A stretch of DNA of 64,000 bases, from NCBI GenBank assembly GCA_043777375.1, contig JAYWHX010000002.1, positions 15,695 through 79,694 on the forward strand, in the 5' to 3' direction. The notes beneath the pieces are model-generated. The model saw only the letters and a list, made by a program, of their open reading frames with translations, ran no database searches and had not been told where the DNA came from. Shown here piece by piece: positions 26,054-34,227 of this stretch (its first letter is position 1; each line of letters starts with the position of its first letter). The position numbers and the translations under genes are program-made. Source of the DNA: TH-plancto1 sp043777375 (lineage in GTDB: Bacteria; Planctomycetota; Planctomycetia; Planctomycetales; Planctomycetaceae).

Positions 26054-28465
26054 TCAATCCTTGAACACGAACTCCGGGGTGTTCAGCAAGGCCCACAACA
26101 GGTCTTCGCCGGCTCCTCGCCGATTGGCGATCTTCTCGAACAGTTCTAAGCCGATCCGAGTTTCCTCGGCAGAGGGCAGACGGCTGTAGCAGGCGAGGTA
26201 CAGCTCCTCGACGATCTGGGGCGGCGTGAGCATGCTCTCGGACAGGACATGCGGCAGGCTGCCATCGCTCATCAGCTTGTTGGCGATCTGATTCGAGTTC
26301 ATCAGGTGCAGAGCCTGAACCACGGTGGTGTCACTCGTCCGCTCACACGGAGGATCTTGATTCGGATCGGGGCGGCCAAACGTGTCGAGGGACAGCGAGT
26401 CGATGCGGTGGGTCCAGATCTCTTTCGAGAGAGAACCGGGGGCCATCGCCTCGAAATTGTCGGGCTGGCGCGAGAGGCGGGAGACCGAATCGACGAGCAC
26501 CTCGCCTCGCAAGCGCTGACGGTAATGGCGAGAGAAGTTGCGGGTATCCGCGATGTTCCGTTCGGTCGGGACGGAACTGAGTCCGTACGCCGACGAGGTG
26601 GCGATGCGGCGGATCAGCTGTTTGATGTTGAAGCCGTTGTCGGCGAAGTCCTGCCCCAGGGCGGCGAGCAGCGCGGGGTTCGAGGCGGGATTGGTGGCCC
26701 GCAAGTCATCCACCGGCTCGACAATTCCTCGGCCCATCAGATCGGCCCACACGCGGTTCGACATGGTCTGGGCAAAGAAGGGGTTCTCCTTCGAGGTGAT
26801 CCACGCAGCCAGCGAGACGCGCGGGTCGCTCCCATCGGCGATCGCGGGAGCTGTTCCGAACAGCGGCTTCGGCGGTAGCACCTCGCCCGTGATGGGATGC
26901 GTCACCTGCCCGCTGGTGCCCGTGAAGATGAACTCCTCTGAACCCGAGATCGGGGCCGAGATACCGGTCCCCTTGCGATCAATCTTTGCGAAGTAGGCCC
27001 CGAAGCTGTAGTAGTCGGCCTGGCTGTAGGACTCGAACGGGTGCTGGTGGCACTTGGCACACTCCAGCCGAATCCCGAGGAACAGCTGGCTGGTGATGGT
27101 GGTCAGTTCTTCGGGCTCGCGACGATCGCGAAAGAAGGTCGTACTGCCGTTGCGGAAGGTGCTGCCCTGAGCGGTCAGCAACTCGCGAACGAACTGGTCG
27201 TACGGCTTGTTTTTGCGAAAGGCATCCCGAATCCACAAGTCATAATTCCGCGTGGCCTTGATCCCGACATGGTACGGGTTGGGACGCAGCAGGTCGGCCC
27301 ACTTGTTGGCCCAATGTTCGGCGTACTCGGGACGGGCGAGCAGTTCGTCGACGAGCCGATCTCGCTTGTCGGCGGAGGCGTCATTCAGAAACCGCCGAGC
27401 CTCATCCACGGTCGGCAGCTGGCCGATGATGTCGACGTAGACCCGCCGCAGGTACTTCTCGTCGGAAGCCAAGGCCGAGGGAGTTACGCGCAGCCGTTCC
27501 CAGCCAGAGGCGACGTGATCATCGATAAAGTTCCGCCGGGGGAACGCTGCGACGAGGGCCGGGTCGAACTCGCCGGTCAGCGGGACAGCCACCCGATGGA
27601 CGGCGAAACGCCCCTGGTAACGGGCCATGATGGCTGCCTCGCCCATGATGCCGGTGGCGGTGGTCAGGCCCCGCGGGTCGACCCCGATGACGCCCGCTTC
27701 GTTGCTTTGATACGTCGACAGAGCGGTGACATCTCGCGTCGTGCCATCGGAGTAGTGAGCTGTCACGGCGAGTTGCTGCGAGGCCCCACCGGTCATGTCC
27801 CGGTGGGAAGGTTCCACAGCCACGTTGGTCAGGGCCGGGGTTTCTGGTTGGCGACGCGGAGTATCCGCCGAGATCCAGTCTCTCAGTAACTGGTATTCCG
27901 GCCCCGTGACAGCCAGTCGCACTCCGCCGCCATGTGGCACCTGACCAGCCGGCTTGCGAAGCAACAGGCTGGCGGCTGGATTGCTGGGAACCAAGCGGCG
28001 ACCGCGAGCCTCCTTGGTCAGGGAATCAAAGTCGAAGTCCGAATCGAAACCGAGTAGCGATAGCTGAAATCCGTTCTGCCCGCGCGCTTTCCCGTGGCAA
28101 GGCCCCGTATTACAGCCCGAGTGGTTCAGAATCGGCTGGATGTCGCGTTGGAAGTCGATCGGGCGGGGGGCGAGGTCGCCGACTTCGACGAGTTGGGTGG
28201 TGCGCTGGTCCCCCACCTGAATCGTAATCGTCGCCTGTCCCGTGCCCGTCGCCGTCACAACTCCCCGTTCATCGACGGTTGCAATCGCCGGGTTGTCGGA
28301 GGAGTAACTGGCCGAGCGGGTCTTGTCTTCAATGTGCCCGGTCTTCTCCCGAGAGACCAGCAGCTGTTGTCTCTGCCGGTCGGCGTTGAGAGACACACTC
28401 TCGGGCCAAATGTGCAGCCCGTCAGCGGCCCAGGCGAAAGTGTCGCCCGAAAGAAGCATCACCAA
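26054..28465 (-). CDS. DUF1549/DUF1553 protein with Big2-like domain and cytochrome-like motif
   Basis: This is an exported planctomycete protein of at least 803 residues. Near the N-terminus is a Big2-like Ig domain (~45-95, PAIATVDERGVVTATGTGQA), then a PSCyt1-like segment with CNTGPCHG (C-x4-CH spacing), a second Big2-like stretch (~210-290), DUF1549 (~315-520, with YLRRVYVDIIGQLPT and CAKCHQHPFESY) and DUF1553 (~560-800, ending LLNTPEFVFKD). The second CAKCH is a canonical haem-type motif. The listed start is TTG 28465. The in-frame codons upstream, back to ATT 28519, encode a positively charged n-region and complete the hydrophobic core of a signal peptide, so the real start is probably upstream at a non-standard codon. 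It is the usual upstream partner of a DUF1501 gene. Confidence 0.9.
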   Translation of the reverse strand: MVMLLSGDTFAWAADGLHIWPESVSLNADRQRQQLLVSREKTGHIEDKTRSASYSSDNPAIATVDERGVVTATGTGQATITIQVGDQRTTQLVEVGDLAPRPIDFQRDIQPILNHSGCNTGPCHGKARGQNGFQLSLLGFDSDFDFDSLTKEARGRRLVPSNPAASLLLRKPAGQVPHGGGVRLAVTGPEYQLLRDWISADTPRRQPETPALTNVAVEPSHRDMTGGASQQLAVTAHYSDGTTRDVTALSTYQSNEAGVIGVDPRGLTTATGIMGEAAIMARYQGRFAVHRVAVPLTGEFDPALVAAFPRRNFIDDHVASGWERLRVTPSALASDEKYLRRVYVDIIGQLPTVDEARRFLNDASADKRDRLVDELLARPEYAEHWANKWADLLRPNPYHVGIKATRNYDLWIRDAFRKNKPYDQFVRELLTAQGSTFRNGSTTFFRDRREPEELTTITSQLFLGIRLECAKCHQHPFESYSQADYYSFGAYFAKIDRKGTGISAPISGSEEFIFTGTSGQVTHPITGEVLPPKPLFGTAPAIADGSDPRVSLAAWITSKENPFFAQTMSNRVWADLMGRGIVEPVDDLRATNPASNPALLAALGQDFADNGFNIKQLIRRIATSSAYGLSSVPTERNIADTRNFSRHYRQRLRGEVLVDSVSRLSRQPDNFEAMAPGSLSKEIWTHRIDSLSLDTFGRPDPNQDPPCERTSDTTVVQALHLMNSNQIANKLMSDGSLPHVLSESMLTPPQIVEELYLACYSRLPSAEETRIGLELFEKIANRRGAGEDLLWALLNTPEFVFKD

Positions 28466-28915
28466 AATGGCGAGAGACAGGCGAATGGGCAGGGCCTTTC
28501 GGAAGCGGACAAGCGCAATGGCTGTCTAGTGGCAGGTGGGCAAAACGGTGGGACCAGCAACACATCACTTTACCTTGATCGGTTGAGGCGAGGCAATCTC
28601 GTTGAAGAATGTTTGGAAGAAATGTGAAACGCAGCTTGCAGATCGATGGTGCCTGTCTCACGACTGATTATTGAGTTCAGGACATGGTCCAAAACAAGTT
28701 CTTGATTTTCCCCGAGGAATCGAACAGGAACAAACGAAGGTTCAGTTCGAACTTTTTTCGTTTCCTTCGTTGGCTTCTGTTCAAAATCAATTCGAGAAGT
28801 GGCCTCGGGCCAGTTCCTCAGCCGTGAAGCGAAGCCTTCGCGGTGAAGCTTTCGAAGAATCCCCTTGAGTGAGACTCAAGACTGGCCCTCCGAAGAGGAT
28901 CTGGCTTCGACACTG
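28466..28915. other. Intergenic region with weak inverted repeat
   Basis: These 450 bases lie between the DUF1549/DUF1553 start and the stop of the methyltransferase gene. They hold the probable signal-peptide codons of the former (to 28519) and a degenerate palindrome at 28715-28793. No further gene or clear terminator was seen. Confidence 0.4.
28715..28793. repeat. Degenerate palindromic repeat of the AAGG-unit family
   Basis: The left part reads GGAATCGAACAGGAACAAAC followed by GAAGG. The right part, reverse-complemented, reads GATTTTGAACAGAAGCCAAC followed by GAAGG. Both resemble the GAATTGAACACAAAGG arms of the 25-kb elements, but with more mismatches, so this may be an old copy. Confidence 0.45.
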
Positions 28916-30016
28916 TCACTCGGGCTGGACAGCTGAGACCACCTTGTAAGTCCGGGCGTCCTGTACCTGGATACTTTGAAACAGTTGCCCCATGCGGGCG
29001 ACGAACCAGTCGGACTTTTTGGTGACCATCATCACCCGGCCGCCGGGCTTCAGAGCTTTTTTGGCGGACTGCATGAAGATCTCGGCGATCTTGTAGTGCG
29101 AGTAGTACGGCGGATTGCCCACGGCCAGATCGAAGGTGCCGGGCTCGGGGATGCGGCCCGAGGCATCGATTAGTCCTGTCACGCTTGGCGTGTTGTTCAG
29201 CTTCGCACCTTCGAGGACACACTGCACCGCGCGGGCATTCGAATCGACGCTCAGGGCACTGACGCCCGCTGCTCGCTGCACAGCTGCAAGGGCGACGACG
29301 CCGGAGCCGCAGCCGATGTCGAGGACTTTTTCTCCGGGATTCACGACCATCGTTTCGAGCAAGGCTCGTGAGCCGAGGTCGAGATGGCGATGGCTGAACA
29401 CACCGGGTCTGGAGACGGCCTTGATGAGATTGCCTTGATCGCGGAAGGCAAACTCGCAGTGAAAATTACGTGGCCGCTTGATCTCGTCTTCTTTGAGGCA
29501 GCGATAGACCACCCCGCGTCGCGATGGAATCTTCTCGATGCTGCGGAAGATTTTTTCTAACTCGTGGCAGAGCCAGACATCGTTCGGGTTATCGACAGCT
29601 GTCATCAGCGTGCCACCGCGAACCAGTCGCATGTGCATTTGCTGGAGGAGTTCTCGGTTCAGCTCGGCCTCGCCCCCCATGCTGATGGGATGGGCGGCGA
29701 ATTCGACCTTACGATCATGCAGGTCAGTCCCGCAGACGATTTGCAATTTGCGGTGGCTGCCCGCGTGGTAGTCGATGGAATCGTCGGAGAGATACTGGTC
29801 CAGAAAAAAGCACGTGACCTTGGCACTGGGGTCCAGTTCCGCCAAATGAGCGGCCAGCTGCCCGCGACCGAGCGAGGTGCAGGCGACGGAATCGACTCGC
29901 AATTCGTTGATTTCCTGCACGAGCAGGTATTCCGAGTTGGGAATGCGCAGTGTGTAATCGGACTCTTCGGGAGAGTCACCTCGGGGAATGACAAGATCGG
30001 AACGGCGACGGGGCAT
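28916..30016 (-). CDS. Class I SAM-dependent methyltransferase, RsmC/RlmG-like
   Basis: This 366-residue protein has the two-domain layout of the rRNA guanine-N2 methyltransferases RsmC and RlmG. A degenerate N-terminal half (~30-200) has RIPNSEYLLVQ at its start. The C-terminal catalytic half has a SAM-binding motif I, VLDIGCGSGVVAL, and a catalytic NPPYYSHYKIAEIF segment where NPPY/F faces the target base. The start at ATG 30016 is preferred; a TTG at 30112 would add an Arg/Ser-rich tail of no clear origin. The likely substrate is a guanine in 16S or 23S rRNA, but which one cannot be decided here. It is followed on the other side by repeats and lies alone on its strand. Confidence 0.85.
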   Translation of the reverse strand: MPRRRSDLVIPRGDSPEESDYTLRIPNSEYLLVQEINELRVDSVACTSLGRGQLAAHLAELDPSAKVTCFFLDQYLSDDSIDYHAGSHRKLQIVCGTDLHDRKVEFAAHPISMGGEAELNRELLQQMHMRLVRGGTLMTAVDNPNDVWLCHELEKIFRSIEKIPSRRGVVYRCLKEDEIKRPRNFHCEFAFRDQGNLIKAVSRPGVFSHRHLDLGSRALLETMVVNPGEKVLDIGCGSGVVALAAVQRAAGVSALSVDSNARAVQCVLEGAKLNNTPSVTGLIDASGRIPEPGTFDLAVGNPPYYSHYKIAEIFMQSAKKALKPGGRVMMVTKKSDWFVARMGQLFQSIQVQDARTYKVVSAVQPE

Positions 30017-30164
30017 TGGGAGCCTGTACAGGAGGATCTCAGTCGTGGTGCGACTGAGCGACGTAGACGATGTCGCTCCGCGACTCGCATTCGAACGAAT
30101 GAGACGGGGCAACGGGCCCGTCCAAACTGAAGAGTTGACTACAATAACATGTTGGTTTCAACAG

Positions 30165-30201
30165 AAGAATTGAACAGAAGGACGCACAGGAAGCAAAGGG
30201 G
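30165..30201. repeat. Single arm of the AAGG-unit repeat family
   Basis: The stretch contains GAATTGAACAGAAGGACGC followed by ACAGGAAGCAAAGGGG. It matches the left arms at 25155 and 25786 in order and orientation. No complementary arm was found within about 150 bp, so it is a solo or decayed copy just upstream of the methyltransferase gene. Confidence 0.55.
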
Positions 30202-30268
30202 TCTATTAGAGGTTTCTACGAGTTCTTCTCCTCAAAAACCAATCGAGACCTTGTTTCGAACCAGCTTC

Positions 30269-30520
30269 TCAAGCGGTCTTCCAACCTGGAAGGTAGCTGT
30301 CACTGAGCAGCAATTGAAACCGCTCGGCCCGGTCATCTCCTGGCGAGGCCAGAATCCGCAGCCCCTCTTGAATCAGCTTCAAGCGTGGGTCGCCCGCTGT
30401 CTGCGAAAACCCGTCGGACCGTTCGAGACGATCCAGCGCTGCAGCGAGGTCGAGGACGCTGCAACGGATTTCGAGGTAGTGGCGGTCGAGGACCTGCTGT
30501 GAAGTTTGGATAGTGGGCAT
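30269..30520 (-). CDS. Small conserved planctomycete hypothetical protein
   Basis: This 83-residue soluble protein starts at ATG 30520 with GGAG 8 nt upstream. It is mostly helical, with a motif QQVLDRHYLEIRCSVLDLAA followed by ALDRLERSDG, a short linker and a DDRAERFQLLLSDSY segment. I recall similar small proteins in other planctomycetes, with the core LDRxxLExRxxxLxLAAxLDRxxR pattern, but no function is known to me. It has no membrane segment or metal motif. It is 116 nt downstream of the DUF1963 stop on the same strand, which is too far to assert an operon. Confidence 0.65.
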   Translation of the reverse strand: MPTIQTSQQVLDRHYLEIRCSVLDLAAALDRLERSDGFSQTAGDPRLKLIQEGLRILASPGDDRAERFQLLLSDSYLPGWKTA

Positions 30521-30635
30521 GGCTGGACTCCGAGAAGATGGTGCCAGTCTCGGGTCTGGGAGGAGGGAAATCAAGGGGAGAGGGGAGCGATCAGCGATCA
30601 GCTTTCATCCAGCGGATGGAATGCTGTGGGGATCG

Positions 30636-31829
30636 CTATCCGCACTGATAATCGACGAGAACCTGGCTGAAATCGCAGCGGCGAAGGTCTTCAGGCTTAA
30701 TCCAGAAGTAGAGATAGCCATCGTCGCCCCAACTCATGTTGAAATCGGAGGCCAGTTGAAACAAAAGTTGGAGCTTTTCCTGGGCGACAGCCTTGACGAA
30801 CTGTTGTTCGTAATCGGCAAATCCACCCAGTTGATGCTTGGGAGGATTTCCCAATTTTTGTGTGATGGCAGCAGAAAAAGTGTCCTGCAGCGAGTAGTAC
30901 TTCTCTTTGGCATCACCAGACCACTTTTGCTCTCCGAAGACTGGTTCTCGAGTGTCTGTCGGAAGCGAGAGTAATGGATGAAACTCCACAGAGGCGACTG
31001 GAAACGAGTTCACCTCGGCAGGCGGCTTAGCTGGCTTCAGACCAGATGATACGTCTGGCGAGTAGAGGATTTGCGTCCAATCGGGAGTGGCTTTCCCGGA
31101 CGGCAAATCCGGGTCCACTTCGTCCTCTTCCATCCATCCGTAGACCGAAAAGAAGTACAAGATTCCCTGAGATGGAAAGTCAGGCAGTCGATTCGCCGGG
31201 GGAATATCACTAAAATTGATCTGGGCCAGGAAAGCGAGTGGCTTTCCGTTTCGATGAATGGGCCATGTGATATTCTCTGGAAGGTCAGGGAAGCCACCGA
31301 TGCGGGACTGTCCGAGCTTCAATTTGGAATGCTTTGTATCACGAGTCGTCAACCGCAGGGATGGGCGCAACAGACTTTCGATCTCTTGCCTTCGTTTGGT
31401 GAACTTATGAAATTTAATCAGTTCGGCCAATGTCCCTTCCGGTGACAATCCACGAGTAATCAGCTCGATTTCAAATCGATCATCATCATCCAACTCTTCA
31501 ATCAGCAATTGATACGAGTCGTCGATCAGCGACCGCAATGTCTCCAAGGGAAGCGGACCATCCAAATCCGTCTCGCACCAATTCCACCCTTCGGTATCCC
31601 ATTTCATCCGCTTTGAGACGCGAACAGCCTTTGCGCCCAGTTTGTTGCGAACACTGTCGCGACATCGAAATAGTAGGAATGGTGAAGATTCATTGACCTC
31701 AAAAAGAGCATACGTCTTAAGATCCCCATCGAGAACACTGTAATCTCCCAGACCGTCCAACTTTCCCCCAGGCATGGACAAGCAGTGCTGGCGAAGTGTT
31801 TTGACTAGTGGGCCAGAATCAGCGGTCAC
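30636..31829 (-). CDS. DUF1963 (YwqG-like) protein with extra N-terminal domain
   Basis: This is a 397-residue cytoplasmic protein. The C-terminal two thirds match the YwqG/DUF1963 pattern: KLGQSRIGGFPDLPENITWP, LAFLAQINFSDI, GILYFFSVYGWM, HQLGGFADYEQ, LLFQLASDFNMSWGDDGYLYF and a final FSQVLVDYQCG. Such proteins are widespread, are often linked to immunity or toxin neighbourhoods, and have no established biochemical role. The first ~140 residues form a separate acidic domain (YALFEVNESSPFLLFRCRD) that I do not recognise. The start is GTG 31829 with GGGAG 7 nt upstream. No toxin gene is adjacent. Confidence 0.82.
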   Translation of the reverse strand: MTADSGPLVKTLRQHCLSMPGGKLDGLGDYSVLDGDLKTYALFEVNESSPFLLFRCRDSVRNKLGAKAVRVSKRMKWDTEGWNWCETDLDGPLPLETLRSLIDDSYQLLIEELDDDDRFEIELITRGLSPEGTLAELIKFHKFTKRRQEIESLLRPSLRLTTRDTKHSKLKLGQSRIGGFPDLPENITWPIHRNGKPLAFLAQINFSDIPPANRLPDFPSQGILYFFSVYGWMEEDEVDPDLPSGKATPDWTQILYSPDVSSGLKPAKPPAEVNSFPVASVEFHPLLSLPTDTREPVFGEQKWSGDAKEKYYSLQDTFSAAITQKLGNPPKHQLGGFADYEQQFVKAVAQEKLQLLFQLASDFNMSWGDDGYLYFWIKPEDLRRCDFSQVLVDYQCG

Positions 31830-31961
31830 GGCAGTTCTCCCATATTGTGGAGGTGTGAGCCATTACATCACCGGCTCAATGCATCTGTTGCTCTGGGATC
31901 ATGCCACCACGTCCCAGAACTCTCAAGCTTGTCGTGGTACGGAGAGTGGGAGCATGCGTGT

Positions 31962-33347
31962 TCAGTTCTTCGATTTTTCATCGTTCGCCCCTGTGACTGC
32001 CGCCGGAGCGGGGGTGACATCCGGCAGGATCTGGACATCGGAGAACGGTTGGAGCCGCTCCGCTCCCTCGATCACGACGGACATCCCGGGTTGCAGGTCG
32101 CTGGAGAGAACCTCAACGCGGTTGCCGAAGAAGGAGCCTTCTTGCAGCATGACTGGTTTCGCCTTGCCGGTCTCAGGCTTGGCTGGGTCGGCGAGAACCA
32201 CGAAGAGTTTGCTGCCCGCCTCGGACCGGACGACGGAGTCTTTGGGGACGAGTGTGGCCAGATGTGGGGGGCCTTTGAAAGTGACACGGGCCAGCATCCC
32301 CTCGGTGAGGGTTGGGAATTTGTGGCTCCCGGACTCCTTCATCACGTTTTTAATGGCGACCTTGACCGGGAATGTGCGAGAACCGGATTCCCACTCGCTG
32401 CGGGGGACGATCGTCAGCACCGTCCCCTGCCACTTCTTCTGAGTGGTCGCCTCAATATCGAGATCAACCGTCGCTCCGATTTGGACAAACGGCAAGTCAC
32501 GCTGGTCGACATTCGCGATGACGTGGACCTCTTCGAGAATATCGGCCACTGTGACCACGGGAGCTCCCTTGGCGAGCCATTGGCCGCGCTGAGTTGACTC
32601 TTGGACCACGATCCCGGCGAAGGGGGCCTTGGTTAGCCGTTTCTCTTTTTCGGCTTTCAAGAAGGCGACTTGATCCCGCTGTGCATCCCGGCGGGCTTCA
32701 GCTTGGGCAATCAGTTCAGCGCGCGGTCCGGATGTGACGAGCTGGGACTGGGCCTTGGCCGCGACAAACATCTTTTGAGCGGCTTCGGCTTTCTCTCGCG
32801 CATCATCCAAGTCGTTTTGATTACCAGCACTCTCCTTAATCAGACGGCGCATTCGGTCATACTTCTCGGCCAGAATTCGCATGCTGATATCAGCTGCTTC
32901 CATGCGGGCCTTGGCTGCGGCAATCTCCTCGACACGTGAACCGCTTTTCAGTTCGGCCAGCATCGATTCCCGTTCTTGCAGAACCTTGTCGGCCTCCTGA
33001 ATGCCGAGGTCCGTGGTCACCATATTCAAAACGGAGAGCAGCTGATCCGCCTCGACGATATCGCCTTCGCGAACCTCAAACTGGTCAACCTTGCCATCCG
33101 ATCCGCTGGCGACCACGCTGGTGCGACGGGCAATCACCGTGCCCATGACGGTCGTCTCGGGCGCGACCTCTTCGGTGACAACGCTTGTCACTCGGACGAG
33201 AGAGGCCGGTCGAGCAGCGGCCTCAGCTGCGGGACTGGCTGTGGCGAGGGAGCGGCTACAGCCAGGCAACGTCAGTACGACGCCCAGCCACAAGATTGAC
33301 CAGAAATCGGAGGAGTTTCCGAAGAGGGATTGGTGATGCAGTCGCAC
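31962..33347 (-). CDS. HlyD/RND-type periplasmic adaptor lipoprotein
   Basis: This 461-residue membrane-fusion protein begins with a lipoprotein-like signal (hydrophobic ~17-28 ending LTLPGC, lipid-attachment Cys30). The lipoyl half-motifs are GKVDQFEVREGDIVEADQLL (~80-100) and TKAPFAGIVVQESTQRGQWL (~235-255). Between them is a long alpha-hairpin (~110-225) rich in Ala, Glu and Lys. Beta-barrel and membrane-proximal domains follow. Adaptors of this type bridge an inner-membrane pump to a TolC channel. No RND or ABC pump gene is next to it. The start is GTG 33347 with AGGA about 10 nt upstream. A MarR regulator lies 106 nt upstream on the same strand, so drug- or stress-responsive control is likely. 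Confidence 0.88.
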   Translation of the reverse strand: MRLHHQSLFGNSSDFWSILWLGVVLTLPGCSRSLATASPAAEAAARPASLVRVTSVVTEEVAPETTVMGTVIARRTSVVASGSDGKVDQFEVREGDIVEADQLLSVLNMVTTDLGIQEADKVLQERESMLAELKSGSRVEEIAAAKARMEAADISMRILAEKYDRMRRLIKESAGNQNDLDDAREKAEAAQKMFVAAKAQSQLVTSGPRAELIAQAEARRDAQRDQVAFLKAEKEKRLTKAPFAGIVVQESTQRGQWLAKGAPVVTVADILEEVHVIANVDQRDLPFVQIGATVDLDIEATTQKKWQGTVLTIVPRSEWESGSRTFPVKVAIKNVMKESGSHKFPTLTEGMLARVTFKGPPHLATLVPKDSVVRSEAGSKLFVVLADPAKPETGKAKPVMLQEGSFFGNRVEVLSSDLQPGMSVVIEGAERLQPFSDVQILPDVTPAPAAVTGANDEKSKN

Positions 33348-33453
33348 TCGTTTGGTTTCCTGGTCTGTGGTGTCGCAGTTTTTTGAGGGCTGGCTGTTAT
33401 TTTTGTATCGCAGCAGACGACTGCGGCCAACCCCTGAGACACTAAAAACGGGG

Positions 33454-33975
33454 CTACATCGACTGGATGATTCTCATCTCGCGCTGCAAGGCTGCTTGAT
33501 CGAGCTCCTCGCAGGGGTCGGATTCCGGCGGAGAGGGGATCTGGGCCAGGTTGTCCCGAATGGTGCCGCAGACCCGCTGGAGCGTTTCCAAATCCTCGGG
33601 GCTGATCCCGGCGATCGCTTGAGCCCGGACTTCATGCGCGAGAGTCACTGAGCGATTCCAAATCGCTTCGGCTTTGGCTGTGGGTTGGAGACGACATCGG
33701 CGGCGGTCATCTTCGCAGTTCGTCTTCACGATCCAGCCATCCCGCTCCATGCGATTGACCACGCCCGCCAGTGTCGGAGGTTCGATCCCCATGCACTCTG
33801 CCAATTGGGACTGGGAATATTCCGCATTGCGAGCCAGCCAGACGAGCACCTCAAATTGCCGCAGGGTGACTTCTTGCTCAACCAGGCGCTGTGTAAGTAC
33901 GCGCCGAATCGACTGGTTCGCCATGGTGATCCAGTACCCGACACTCTGATCGAAATCGTATTCCAACACGATCAC
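33454..33975 (-). CDS. MarR-family transcriptional regulator
   Basis: This 173-residue DNA-binding regulator has the winged-helix core of MarR proteins: a recognition segment with AECMGIEPPTLAGVVNRMERDGW (helix-turn-helix near residues 60-85) and a wing with DRRRCRLQPTAKAE. The N-terminal dimerisation helix contains SIRRVLTQRLVEQEVTLRQFEVL. The C-terminal helix (~115-165) completes the dimer interface. GTG 33975 is preceded by GAAGGGT. It is the first gene of a likely two-gene unit with the periplasmic adaptor at 33347 and is a probable autoregulated repressor of it. It also diverges from the GH97 gene at 34228, and the shared ~250-bp region could hold its operator. Confidence 0.92.
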   Translation of the reverse strand: MIVLEYDFDQSVGYWITMANQSIRRVLTQRLVEQEVTLRQFEVLVWLARNAEYSQSQLAECMGIEPPTLAGVVNRMERDGWIVKTNCEDDRRRCRLQPTAKAEAIWNRSVTLAHEVRAQAIAGISPEDLETLQRVCGTIRDNLAQIPSPPESDPCEELDQAALQREMRIIQSM

Positions 33976-34227
33976 ACACCCTTCGCAACTGATCTACATC
34001 CAGTCGGGCTGTTGATCCCAACACCCCACAGTCTCCCAATCGTAAGGGAATCCACGAGGAGGGGATAGCGGGGGCGGGGGCGGATTCGTCGAATCTCTTG
34101 TGGAAAATGACTTTCGGTTCACCGTCCCGCTCGATAAGCTGGGATTGGGAATTGAATTCTTCGAAGTCACACGACGGACTCCTTTTTCGAGTCGTGGCAG
34201 CTCACATTCTTTAGAAGCAGGTGGTTG

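Noticed and set aside
27041..27889. A 282-codon plus-strand frame within the DUF1549/DUF1553 gene
   Set aside because: Antisense to conserved coding sequence with no recognisable domain or start signal.
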